Positions 1 to 7,313 of a DNA stretch of 64,000 nt are shown piece after piece. The DNA comes from CAZPQV01 sp964588705 (lineage in GTDB: Bacteria; Bacteroidota; Bacteroidia; Flavobacteriales; Weeksellaceae), in NCBI GenBank assembly GCA_964588705.1, contig CAZPQV010000001.1, positions 26,290 through 90,289 of the forward strand. Direction: 5' to 3'. Position numbers and translations under genes: made by a program. Numbering within the stretch: position 1 is the stretch's first letter; the number at the start of each line of letters is the position of its first letter. The notes beneath the pieces were generated by a model. It had not been told where the DNA came from. It saw nothing but the letters and a program-made list of their open reading frames with translations, and did not search any database.

Positions 1-86
1 TGACCTATAGAAGCTATGATGCGCAGGACGGACAGAAACGTTACATCACAGAAATTCGTGTGAACGAACTGGTATTACTTAATTAA
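1..86 (+). CDS. ssb: single-stranded DNA-binding protein, C-terminal fragment
   Basis: The gene runs in from the left edge; only the last 27 codons are visible (frame starting at base 3, TAA at 84-86). The peptide contains TYRSYDAQDGQKRYITEI and ends VNELVLLN. This matches my memory of the last strands of the OB fold in short flavobacterial SSB proteins (GKLTYRSYxxxxGxKRYITEI). SSB coats single-stranded DNA in replication, repair and recombination. The visible end has no acidic DDDIPF-type tail, as in the short (about 110-residue) SSB forms of this group. A clear intrinsic terminator follows. The N-terminal part cannot be judged. Confidence 0.75.
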   Translation, partial: TYRSYDAQDGQKRYITEIRVNELVLLN

Positions 87-95
87 TATTTTATG

Positions 96-127
96 CTCCG
101 GCATCGGTTCTCTTTGCCGGAGTTTTT
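96..127 (+). terminator. intrinsic terminator of ssb
   Basis: The 8-bp stem CTCCGGCA / TGCCGGAG (96-103 and 115-122) encloses an 11-nt loop and is followed by a T run at 123-127. It lies 10 nt after the ssb stop codon. Confidence 0.8.
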
Positions 128-142
128 CTAAAAATCACAATT

Positions 143-592
143 ATGAAAATTAAAGTTTTAAAAATCAGGTTGTCTGAAGATTTCCAGGTGAATGACGAAA
201 AATCTGTTAACGATTTTCTTCAGAAAAATGAAGTGATTAAAATGACTTCAAGTCTCGTGAACGGTACTGAAAGTTATTGGTCTTTGATGGCTTATTATGA
301 AGAACCAAAATCCGTGGTTAAAGAAAGTAAATCTGCAAAATACTCTGCTGACGAAGATACAGAGCTTAATCCCGACGAAATTAAAATTTTGGATTCTTTA
401 CGATTATGGCGCAACGAAAAAGCAAAGGAACAAAATCTGCCGTCATATTTTATTGCAACCAATAAAGAACTCCTGTCAATTGCGAAATATAAGCCATTTA
501 AAATCGAGGAGTTGAAAGAAATTAAAGGTTTTGGAAAACATAAGATTGAAAACTACGGCGAAGAAATTATCGAAATCTTGGAAACGGTTTAG
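143..592 (+). CDS. HRDC domain-containing protein
   Basis: This 149-residue protein has two parts. The first 65 residues are an alpha/beta region of unknown role. Residues about 75-149 look like an HRDC domain (helicase and RNase D C-terminal): NPDEIKILDSLRLWRNEKA, then LPSYFIATNKELLSIA and a helix-hairpin-helix-like GFGKHKIENYGEEI near the end. HRDC modules bind DNA or RNA next to RecQ helicases or RNase D, but here no catalytic domain is attached. It lies directly downstream of ssb across a terminator, so it is probably its own unit. A nucleic-acid-binding accessory role is inferred from the domain only. Confidence 0.75.
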   Translation: MKIKVLKIRLSEDFQVNDEKSVNDFLQKNEVIKMTSSLVNGTESYWSLMAYYEEPKSVVKESKSAKYSADEDTELNPDEIKILDSLRLWRNEKAKEQNLPSYFIATNKELLSIAKYKPFKIEELKEIKGFGKHKIENYGEEIIEILETV

Positions 593-606
593 CTTTTTAG
601 TTTGCT

Positions 607-799
607 GCCGTCAGTTTGAGTGTTTCAACGAAGTTGAAATGTATCGAGAACTTTTTATTAGAACTTCTCGATATACTTGCTTTGCTCGCACTCGAAGTAA
701 CAGAGAGCCGTCAGTTCGAGTCAAAGTTTCTTGAAGTTTACATCATTTATGTTGAAACTTGTCGATACGCTCGCTTTGCTCGCACTCGAAGTGACAGAG
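607..799. repeat. palindromic repeat pair (type 1 + type 2) upstream of the GIY-YIG gene
   Basis: Two imperfect copies of a repeat that begins GCCGTCAGTT(C/T)GAGT lie in tandem at 607-706 and 707-799. Each copy folds on itself: the arm TTCGAGTG pairs with CACTCGAA near the end, and in type 1 TATCGAGAAC pairs with an inner (G)TTCTCGATA. Each copy also carries the direct repeat GCTCGCTTtGCTCGC. Type 1 has the middle TTTCAACGAAGTTGAAATG. Type 2 replaces it with AAGTTTCTTGAAGTTT. Apparent reading frames across it only reflect the repeat. Confidence 0.85.
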
Positions 800-879
800 T
801 AAAATCAGTTATAGTTAAAATTTCTTGTGATTTTTTATCAAGAATTTTTCAAATAGTTATTAACTAAATTTATTAAGCA

Positions 880-1179
880 ATGTTTTCATACGTTTATATT
901 CTTAGTTGTTCAGATGGAACTTATTATACTGGTTTGACTACCAATCTTGACAAAAGAATAGAAGAACATCAGGAAGGGAAGTACTTCGGTTCCTACACGT
1001 TCGACAGAAGACCGGTGGAATTAGTTTTTTATCAGCAGTTTGTTGATATTCAAATTGCAATCGACTTTGAGAAGAAGATAAAGAAATGGTCTCATGCAAA
1101 AAAGAAAGCTTTGATTGAAAACAGGTTTCAGGATTTACCAAAACTTTCAAAAAAGAAATTTGGTAAAAAATATTTGTAG
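880..1179 (+). CDS. GIY-YIG nuclease, single-domain (UPF0213 / SLX1-like)
   Basis: This 99-residue protein is essentially one GIY-YIG endonuclease domain. The signature is split as YVY (4-6) and YTG (16-18), with the catalytic Arg at R26 (NLDKRIEEH), His at H30 and the metal-binding Glu at E64 (DFEKKIKKW). It is a stand-alone nuclease whose substrate is not known from sequence. The gene is embedded in a palindromic repeat cluster: a type 1-type 2 pair ends 80 bp upstream, and a further type 1 copy begins on the last base of its TAG stop codon. That tight packing suggests the nuclease and the repeats are one unit, an inference by analogy with REP/RAYT pairs. No promoter with a TAnnTTTG box is seen just upstream. 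Confidence 0.85.
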   Translation: MFSYVYILSCSDGTYYTGLTTNLDKRIEEHQEGKYFGSYTFDRRPVELVFYQQFVDIQIAIDFEKKIKKWSHAKKKALIENRFQDLPKLSKKKFGKKYL

Positions 1180-1470
1180 CCGTCAGTTCGAGTGTTTCAA
1201 CAGAGTTGAAATGTATCGAGAACTTTTTCATTAGAGTTTCTCGATACGCTCGCTTCGCTCGCACTCGAAGTAACAGAGAGCCGTCAGTTCGAGTAAAAAT
1301 TTCTTGAAGTATTTTATCGTTTTTATTGAAACTTCTCGATACGCTCGCTTCGCTCGACTCGAAGTGAAATAGCGCCATCAGTTCGAGTGTTTCAACGGAG
1401 TTGAAATGTATCGAGAACTTTTTTAGTAGTACTTCTCGACACGCTCACTTCGCTCGACTCGATGTGATGA
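1179..1470. repeat. palindromic repeats (types 1, 2, 1) downstream of the GIY-YIG gene
   Basis: Three copies follow head to tail: type 1 at 1179-1279, type 2 at 1280-1373 and type 1 at 1374-1470. The arms are again TTCGAGTG / CACTCGAA with inner TATCGAGAAC / TTCTCGATA, and the conserved core is CGCTCGCTTCGCTCG. The first copy shares its first G with the stop codon of the GIY-YIG gene. The last copy is the most diverged (GCCATCAG start, GATGTGATGA end). The 332-base stretch 1180-1511 contains these repeats and, after them, a TATCTTTG box at 1489-1496 that can serve the next gene. Confidence 0.85.
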
Positions 1471-1511
1471 GGTGTGAAACACATTTTCTATCTTTGATAA
1501 AATTTACTCCA

Positions 1512-1994
1512 ATGCTCATTCGAAAGATAGAAGAAAAAGACAATCAAAAAATCGCTGAGGTCATCCGCAGTTGTTTTGCAGATTTCAATGCGCCGACCGC
1601 AGGAACTGTTTTTGAAGATCCAACAACCGATAACCTTTCTGAACTTTTTAAGAAAGAAAAGTCAGTTTTGTATGTTGCGCAAGAAGACGATGAAGTGTTT
1701 GGTTGCTGCGGAATTTATCCCACTGACAGTCTCCCGGATGGGACGGTTGAATTGGTGAAGTTTTATGTTTCGTCAAAAGCACGCGGAAAAGGGGTTGGAA
1801 GAGCACTTTTCGAAATTTCAATGGAAGCCGCAAAACAAATGGGCTACAAAAAAGTTTACATCGAGAGTTTGCCTGAGTTCAGCAAAGCTGTTTCGATTTA
1901 CGAAAAACAGGGATTTAAATATTTAGATCAACCTTTAGGCAATTCCGCTCATCCGGGATGTAATCTCTGGATGCTGAAGGATATTGAAGATTAA
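1512..1994 (+). CDS. GNAT family N-acetyltransferase
   Basis: A 160-residue acyl-CoA-dependent acetyltransferase. The acetyl-CoA-binding motif A is ARGKGVGRALF (about 90-100), preceded by the strand VELVKFYVSS. The usual aromatic C-terminal part follows (AVSIYEKQGFKYLDQP). The frame is open from 1401, but those extra 37 codons are repeat sequence. The ATG at 1512 sits 15 nt after a TATCTTTG -7 box and gives a normal GNAT N-terminus (MLIRKIEEKDN). The substrate cannot be predicted. Confidence 0.85.
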   Translation: MLIRKIEEKDNQKIAEVIRSCFADFNAPTAGTVFEDPTTDNLSELFKKEKSVLYVAQEDDEVFGCCGIYPTDSLPDGTVELVKFYVSSKARGKGVGRALFEISMEAAKQMGYKKVYIESLPEFSKAVSIYEKQGFKYLDQPLGNSAHPGCNLWMLKDIED

Positions 1995-2082
1995 GTGAAA
2001 GAACATTCTGCATCCTTACTTTGTTATAAAAAACCGTAATTTTGCAAATCTTTGAGCATTGCTCGTTACAATATAATTATTC

Positions 2083-3438
2083 ATGTCAACAAAACCAAGT
2101 TTAGCAAAAGGAACCCGCGATTTTACTGCTGATGAAGTGGTAAAAAGAAGATATATCATCAATACTTTACAAAGGAATTTTGAACTGTTTGGTTATCAGC
2201 CATTGGAAACGCCAAGTTTTGAAAACCTTTCCACTCTCACAGGAAAATATGGTGAAGAAGGAGACCGGCTGATTTTTAAAATTCTTAATTCCGGGGATTT
2301 TGCTGCAAAAACCATTGACGAAAACTGGCAAAATAAAGATTCACAGAAACTGATTTCTCAGATTTCTGAAAAGGCATTGCGTTACGATTTAACCGTTCCG
2401 TTTGCGCGTTTTGTTGCGATGAATCATGGACAGCTAAATTTTCCTTTCAAAAGATATCAGATTCAGCCGGTTTGGAGAGCGGACCGTCCGCAGAAAGGGC
2501 GTTTCAGAGAATTCTATCAGTGTGATGCAGACGTTGTAGGAAGTGAAAGTCTATGGCAGGAAGTGGAATTAGTCCAGTTGTATCTAAAATCTTTTTCGGA
2601 TTTAGGAGTTCCTGTGAAGCTGCATATCAACAACAGAAAAATTCTTTCTGGATTGGCAGAATTTGCCGGAATTTCAGATAAACTGATTGATTTCACCGTA
2701 GCATTGGATAAGCTGGATAAAATAGGGAAAGACGGTGTTATAAAAGAAATGACTGAAAAAGGTATTTCTGCAGAAGCAATTCAGAAAGTAGATTTCCTGT
2801 TCAATCAGAATTTAAAAACCGAAGAAGTTCTTTCTATTCTGAAAGAAAACTTTACTGATACTGAAATCGGTAAAAAAGGAGTGGAGGAACTGGAATTTGT
2901 TGTGAATGCCTGCAAAAATATTGGAATAGAAAACGAACTGGTTTTTGATATTACACTTGCGAGAGGACTTGATTATTACACCGGTGCAATTTTCGAAGTA
3001 AAAGCGGAAGGTGTAGAAATGGGTTCTGTTGGCGGTGGCGGCAGATATGACAATCTTACCGAAGTTTTTGGTGTGAAAAACGTGCCGGGAATTGGGATTT
3101 CTTTTGGCCTCGACAGAATTTATCTCGTAATGGAAGAACTGAAACTTTTCCCCGAAAATTCTGATAAAGGTGTTCAGTTTCTTTTTGCTAATTATGGTGA
3201 ATCAGAATCGTTGGAGGCCATGAAAGTTATCACTAAACTTCGTGAAAAAGGAGTTTCATGTGAACTGTATCCGGAAAATGCCAAGTTGAAAAAACAGTTT
3301 ACCTATGCTGAAAAGAAAGGCATACCGAATTTGGTTTTCTACGGAACTCAGGAGATTTCTGATGGTAACATTACCTATAAAAACCTTGAAAGCGGAGAGC
3401 AGAAAACAGTTTCATTAGATGATTTTCTAAACTTTTAA
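2083..3438 (+). CDS. hisS: histidine--tRNA ligase
   Basis: A 451-residue class II aminoacyl-tRNA synthetase that charges tRNA-His. Diagnostic pieces are motif 2 with GRFREFYQCDADVVG, the histidine-A box ARGLDYYTGAIFEV, the GGGGRYDNL loop and the class II motif 3 region GIGISFGLDRIYLV. An anticodon-binding domain occupies the last 95 residues. The start ATG follows a TAATTTTG -7 box (2037-2044) by 38 nt. The length is normal for bacterial HisRS. Confidence 0.97.
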   Translation: MSTKPSLAKGTRDFTADEVVKRRYIINTLQRNFELFGYQPLETPSFENLSTLTGKYGEEGDRLIFKILNSGDFAAKTIDENWQNKDSQKLISQISEKALRYDLTVPFARFVAMNHGQLNFPFKRYQIQPVWRADRPQKGRFREFYQCDADVVGSESLWQEVELVQLYLKSFSDLGVPVKLHINNRKILSGLAEFAGISDKLIDFTVALDKLDKIGKDGVIKEMTEKGISAEAIQKVDFLFNQNLKTEEVLSILKENFTDTEIGKKGVEELEFVVNACKNIGIENELVFDITLARGLDYYTGAIFEVKAEGVEMGSVGGGGRYDNLTEVFGVKNVPGIGISFGLDRIYLVMEELKLFPENSDKGVQFLFANYGESESLEAMKVITKLREKGVSCELYPENAKLKKQFTYAEKKGIPNLVFYGTQEISDGNITYKNLESGEQKTVSLDDFLNF

Positions 3439-3491
3439 GGAAGAATTCTCGTTATACTTTATGCACTTCCAGAAAACACCGAATAGTAAAA

Positions 3492-4292
3492 ATGGAAAAC
3501 TATCTTGATATTAACCGAAGTTCCTGGAATGCAAAAGTAGAACCTCATCTAAAATCAGATTTCTACTTTGTTGAAGATTTCATTAAAGGAAGAACCTCTT
3601 TAAATTCTATTGAACAGGAGCTTTTAGGCGATATTTCAGGTAAAAGTGTTCTTCATCTTCAGTGTCATTTTGGACAGGACAGCATTTCACTTTCACGACT
3701 TGGAGCAAAAGTCACCGGAATTGATCTGTCGGATAAATCCATTGAAACCGCAAGAGATTTAGCGGTTAAATGCAATTCAGATGCTGAATTTCTGATTTCA
3801 GATGTTTACAGTTTACCCAACAATTTGCACCAAAAATTCGATATTGTTTATACGAGTTATGGCGTAATCGGTTGGCTTCCTGATCTTCATGAGTGGGCAA
3901 AAGTTATTTCACATCTTTTGAAACCCGGTGGAAAATTTGTCTTTGTGGAATTTCATCCTTTTGTGTGGATGTATGATGACGATTTTACTCACATTCATTA
4001 CAATTATTTCAACAAAGAAGCAATTGTTGAAACTTACGAAGGAACCTATGCTGATAAATCTGCAAATATCGTTCAACAATATGTGATGTGGAATCATCCG
4101 ACTTCGGAAGTTCTCAATTCGCTCATCCAAAACGGACTTGAAATTAATTCCTTCAACGAATACAACTGGTCGCCTTATGCCTGTTTCCGACACAATGAAA
4201 AGATTGGTGACGGACGATACAGGATTCCTCAGTTAGGAGAGAAGGCGCCTCATCTTTTTTCAGTGGTTGCTACAAAAAAATTCGACAGATAA
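3492..4292 (+). CDS. class I SAM-dependent methyltransferase
   Basis: A 266-residue Rossmann-fold methyltransferase. Motif I is the variant VLHLQCHFGQDSISL at about residues 53-67, the acidic ribose-binding strand is VTGIDLSD and motif IV is FDIVYTSYGVIGWL. The N-terminus (YLDINRSSWNAKVEPHLKSD) is typical of the UbiE/Methyltransf_11-like group found widely in Bacteroidota. The substrate is unknown. It lies 53 nt behind hisS and may be cotranscribed with it. Confidence 0.85.
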   Translation: MENYLDINRSSWNAKVEPHLKSDFYFVEDFIKGRTSLNSIEQELLGDISGKSVLHLQCHFGQDSISLSRLGAKVTGIDLSDKSIETARDLAVKCNSDAEFLISDVYSLPNNLHQKFDIVYTSYGVIGWLPDLHEWAKVISHLLKPGGKFVFVEFHPFVWMYDDDFTHIHYNYFNKEAIVETYEGTYADKSANIVQQYVMWNHPTSEVLNSLIQNGLEINSFNEYNWSPYACFRHNEKIGDGRYRIPQLGEKAPHLFSVVATKKFDR

Positions 4293-4360
4293 CTTACGCT
4301 ATCTGCCGAATCTTAACTGTATATGAATGTGTGTATTAATCCTTAGATAGATTAATCTTT

Positions 4361-4627
4361 TTAAAGCGTTTGCTGTACATCGGTTTTCACCTCTTCTACA
4401 GTTTCTTCCGCTTTTTTTGTGTATTGGTTTGCTTTGTCCTGAACTTGTGAAGCAACATCGTTTGCTTTATTTTTCAAATCATTTCCGAATTTGGTCAGGT
4501 TATCTTTCGCAGTGTTGATTTGGTCTTTTACTTTTTGTTGTTCTTCCGGTGTCGAATTTTTGTATTTCCACCAAGCAAAAGCTCCTAATCCCAATAGTGC
4601 CAAAAGGCCGTTTCTTTTATTACCCAT
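4361..4627 (-). CDS. YtxH-like small membrane-anchored stress protein
   Basis: This 88-residue protein has one N-terminal hydrophobic stretch (LLALLGLGAFAWWKYKN, about 9-25). A long Lys/Gln/Glu-rich amphipathic helix follows, with heptad-like NTAKDNLTKFGNDLKNKANDV. This resembles YtxH-domain or LEA-like proteins, which are often stress-induced. No catalytic residues are apparent. It converges on the methyltransferase gene; a weak 7-bp stem (ATTAATC / GATTAAT, 4335-4356) lies between the two. Confidence 0.6.
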   Translation of the reverse strand: MGNKRNGLLALLGLGAFAWWKYKNSTPEEQQKVKDQINTAKDNLTKFGNDLKNKANDVASQVQDKANQYTKKAEETVEEVKTDVQQTL

Positions 4628-4789
4628 AGTTTTTTGTTTTTTATTGATTAATATGAATGTATTTATCTTAATGTAAAATACGTGCCAAGTTTTTAAGGTT
4701 ATTATTAAAGTTTTGTTAAATTATTTTATTGAACGGCAATAGCGAGCGTTTAAGAAATAATATTTTTCTGTGATAATTTATACTGAATG

Positions 4790-4817
4790 AAAAACTCTGC
4801 CAAAATAGCAGAGTTTT
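4790..4817 (-). terminator. terminator after isoaspartyl peptidase gene
   Basis: The perfect 10-bp stem AAAACTCTGC / GCAGAGTTTT (4791-4800, 4808-4817) has a 7-nt loop. On the minus strand it continues into a short T run. It lies 33 nt past the stop of the minus-strand peptidase gene. Confidence 0.75.
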
Positions 4818-4849
4818 ATATTTTTTTACCGGCTTCAACTTTAGATAAA

Positions 4850-5698
4850 TTATTCAAAAGTTTTAAATGTTTCTCCGTCATAACTCGCGAAAACCATTTT
4901 CGGGTAAGAATCCCTATGGAAAATATTACCATATTTATCAATCGCGATAGCACCTGCAAAACCATCAATTTCTTTCAGTTCGGCAAAAGTTTTTTCAAAT
5001 GCTTTTTCAATACTCATTCCATCGGTAACTCGGGTCACAATTTTTGTTGCAGTGGCATTGCTCACGATGTCTTCACCAACACCGGTGCAGCTTACGGCAC
5101 AGAAGTCATTAGCATAATTTCCGGCAACCGTTGCCGAATCGGAAACTCTTCCCGGAATTTCAAATCCTTTTCCTCCGGTAGAAGTGGCAACAGCAAGTTT
5201 TCCGTTTTTATCGATGGCAACACATCCTACAGTGCCTTTTCCGCCGCTGGCAAGTTTTGCTTCGTATTCTTTTCTCCTTTGCGGAATTTCGGTAGAGAAA
5301 TCTTCAAATCCGTTTTCATTGGCAAATTCTTTTGCGCCTTTTCCGCTCAAAATTCTGTCATCTACATTTTCATCCATTAGTTTTTTGGCAACAAATACCG
5401 GGTTTTTTACATTTTCAATATTGATAACACCACTCATTTTCTGAGTTTCTGCATCCATTATTGCCGCACTCATTCTGATGATACCGTCGCTTTGAATTTG
5501 CGAACCGATTCCTGCATTGTAAAGTTCATCATCTTCAAGAAGAGAAACAGCATAAACAACTGTCTCTAAGGCAGAATGATCTTTCAGAAAATCAAAAGAT
5601 TTTTTCGCAATTTCTTTCATCGACTTTTGCTTAGTGATTTTCATTTCGTGGCTCTGATCGCTTTCCGAAAAAAAACCGCCGTGTATTATTAGTTTCAT
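4850..5698 (-). CDS. iaaA: isoaspartyl peptidase / plant-type L-asparaginase (Ntn hydrolase)
   Basis: A 282-residue precursor of the N-terminal-nucleophile asparaginase family 2. The self-cleavage site is before Thr156 in GGKGTVGCVAID. Other family signatures are TSTGG (172-176), GRVSDSA (183-189) and the substrate-loop CTGVGE. Such enzymes hydrolyse beta-aspartyl dipeptides, including the beta-Asp-Arg released from cyanophycin. The gene lies two genes away from cyanophycinase and cyanophycin synthetase, so the final step of cyanophycin breakdown is its likely role. That role is inferred from context. The protein is slightly short for the family (about 300-320). It has its own upstream space, behind the terminator of the preceding minus-strand gene. 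Confidence 0.88.
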   Translation of the reverse strand: MKLIIHGGFFSESDQSHEMKITKQKSMKEIAKKSFDFLKDHSALETVVYAVSLLEDDELYNAGIGSQIQSDGIIRMSAAIMDAETQKMSGVINIENVKNPVFVAKKLMDENVDDRILSGKGAKEFANENGFEDFSTEIPQRRKEYEAKLASGGKGTVGCVAIDKNGKLAVATSTGGKGFEIPGRVSDSATVAGNYANDFCAVSCTGVGEDIVSNATATKIVTRVTDGMSIEKAFEKTFAELKEIDGFAGAIAIDKYGNIFHRDSYPKMVFASYDGETFKTFE

Positions 5699-5723
5699 AA
5701 ATCATTTTAAGTGGTGAAGATAG

Positions 5724-5752
5724 AAAAAAGAGCGAACTTATAAAAGTCGCTC
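5724..5752 (-). terminator. terminator after the broken lipoprotein gene
   Basis: On the minus strand GAGCGACTT pairs with AAGTTCGCTC (one bulged base) and is followed by six Ts. It separates the broken lipoprotein gene (ends at 5776) from the isoaspartyl peptidase gene (starts at 5698). Confidence 0.65.
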
Positions 5753-5775
5753 TCCTTGGTTATTAATTTTAAATA

Positions 5776-6150
5776 TTATTTCAAAAACCTACCGATTCCG
5801 TCTAGAACATCTTCAGTTGCAATAGCCGCAGCACCTATTAGTAATCCGGCACCACCAACAATACCAAGGGCAAGTCCAAGAGTTTTTCCACTTTCGTATT
5901 TGCGTTCAATAATGCTTTTTACTTCAGACTGTTTCAGTGTTTTCTGTTCTTCGGTACTTTTTACCATAAAAGTGTAGGAATCGTCGTTGTAATTCAAATT
6001 CTCAACAATCATAGTTTTACCGTCATTTAAAGTGAATTGGTAAACTTAGTCATTGCTTAATAGTGGCTTTCCGGTGTCATAGCTAATATTGTTGTAAGAA
6101 TAGCAGTTCACCAGAAATACCAGTAGAAATAAGGAAATAATTGTTTTCAT
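5776..6150 (-). pseudogene. small lipoprotein gene interrupted by an in-frame TAA
   Basis: Read from the ATG at 6150, the frame encodes a lipoprotein signal peptide MKTIISLFLLVFLVNCYSY with Cys16 as the predicted lipidated residue. At codon 35 (6046-6048) it meets TAA. The same frame then continues without interruption as VYQFTLNDGKTMIVENLNYNDDS and so on to 5776 (124 codons in all). The C-terminal part has a glycine-rich hydrophobic segment (LGLALGIVGGAGLLIGAAAIA). A 78-residue remnant could start at ATG 6012 but would lack the export signal. A one-base change (TAA to AAA or CAA) would restore the gene. It lies between the two cyanophycin-degradation genes on the same strand. The function is unknown. 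Confidence 0.75.
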
Positions 6151-6234
6151 GATAACTGTTTTTTTAGTTTTACAATGTAAAATTAGAATCCGGTTATCAA
6201 AAAAATATTGATTTGAATCAATAAATAAAAAACC

Positions 6235-7125
6235 TTATAATTTTTCTGAAGAAGCCAAGTTGTACTGTGAGTTTACGATGGTCATATCCTTGGTTTTCAA
6301 ATCGTAATAATCATTCTGTGACATCACGTGCACGGTAAGATTATCTATTGATATAGGGTCGCCAAGATTGATATTCGTAAGGTTGGTATCTTTTATAAAT
6401 CTGCCGTCCACAAGGATTACAAGCCCGGAACCGACTGCTGTCATTTTATCATCATAAATAAAAAGTCCGGTATCTTCACCAAGTCCGATTCCCAAAGTTC
6501 TTGGATTATTTACAACCGATTGAAAAAGTCTCCCGATTCTGCCTCTCTGAACGAAATGCGTATCAATAATTACATTATCAATAAAACCTAATCCCTGTGT
6601 GGTTTTAATTTCACCTTTTAGAAGCGCTTCACTACTCGAGCCCTGGTAAATCATATTTTCGGATGCGGCTGCAGCTCCTGCGGAAGTTCCGGCATAGATG
6701 AAGTTTTCGTTATGAAATTTATTTAGAATCGTGTCGTGGAAACGAGTTCCTCCCAAAATTGAAGTTAGCCGCAGTTGGTCGCCACCGGTAAACATTACAA
6801 CATCTGCAGCTTTTATGCGCTCCACCAGTTCTTCGCTGTTGGCCTGTTCACGGTTTTGGATTTCGAGAATGTTGACATGTTTTGCTCCAAGATATTCGAA
6901 GGCACGCTTATATTCCGGACCAACGATTTGTGGAATTTGTGATGCAGTAGGAATTACTTCAATTACGGAATCTTCTTTCAGTCGCGATTCTGTAATGATT
7001 TTGCGTAAAATTCCTCTTTCAAAAAAGTTGAGATTTTTTTCAACATTCGAGTCGTAATCGGTTTCTGTGAAACTGCCTTTGTTTACGGCACCGCCGATTA
7101 CAATTAATTTTCCAACTGGCTTCAT
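6235..7125 (-). CDS. cphB: cyanophycinase
   Basis: A 296-residue serine peptidase of family S51. It cleaves cyanophycin (poly-Asp backbone with Arg side chains) to beta-Asp-Arg dipeptides. The nucleophile elbow is GTSAGAAAAS with Ser148. The preceding strand VVMFTGGDQLRL (109-120) and the later DTHFVQRGRIGRL are characteristic of cyanophycinases. There is no signal peptide, so it acts in the cytoplasm on granules. A TAAATTTG box (7131-7138) ends 6 nt before the ATG, so the transcript may be nearly leaderless. It is divergent from cphA across 188 bp. Confidence 0.93.
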   Translation of the reverse strand: MKPVGKLIVIGGAVNKGSFTETDYDSNVEKNLNFFERGILRKIITESRLKEDSVIEVIPTASQIPQIVGPEYKRAFEYLGAKHVNILEIQNREQANSEELVERIKAADVVMFTGGDQLRLTSILGGTRFHDTILNKFHNENFIYAGTSAGAAAASENMIYQGSSSEALLKGEIKTTQGLGFIDNVIIDTHFVQRGRIGRLFQSVVNNPRTLGIGLGEDTGLFIYDDKMTAVGSGLVILVDGRFIKDTNLTNINLGDPISIDNLTVHVMSQNDYYDLKTKDMTIVNSQYNLASSEKL

Positions 7126-7313
7126 GTCTGCAAATTTATAAAAATTAATAAAAGTTAATAATCGGTTAATATTAATTCTGTCTAACCTAATGATTGCTTT
7201 TTTTATTAGTAAATTGATTTTAATTAAAGAAAAATTATGTTGAGTAATTAAATTGTATTGGAATTACTTTATATTTGAAAAAACATTAACAGAATTAAAC
7301 GATTTCGAGGTTT
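7126..7313. promoter_or_regulatory. divergent cphB / cphA promoter region
   Basis: An AT-rich 188-bp spacer. On the minus strand TAAATTTG (7131-7138) faces cphB. On the plus strand TATATTTG (7270-7277) faces cphA, leaving a 5' leader of about 30 nt. I see no TTTG -33 box at 19-21 bp from either, and no obvious operator. Confidence 0.6.

Noticed and set aside
531..867. Short plus-strand frames across the repeats upstream of the GIY-YIG gene
   Set aside because: They only translate the palindromic repeat, start inside another gene or repeat, and have no protein-like composition.
938..1378. 146-codon minus-strand frame opposite the GIY-YIG gene
   Set aside because: It is a shadow of the nuclease gene plus repeat sequence; the plus-strand protein has a clear family and catalytic residues.
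4787..5444. Plus-strand frames opposite the isoaspartyl peptidase gene
   Set aside because: Antisense shadows of a well-supported Ntn hydrolase.
6235..7125. Alternative call of the S51 protein as dipeptidase E
   Set aside because: Length, TGGDQLRL and HFVQRGRIGRL fit cyanophycinase, and cphA is the divergent neighbour.
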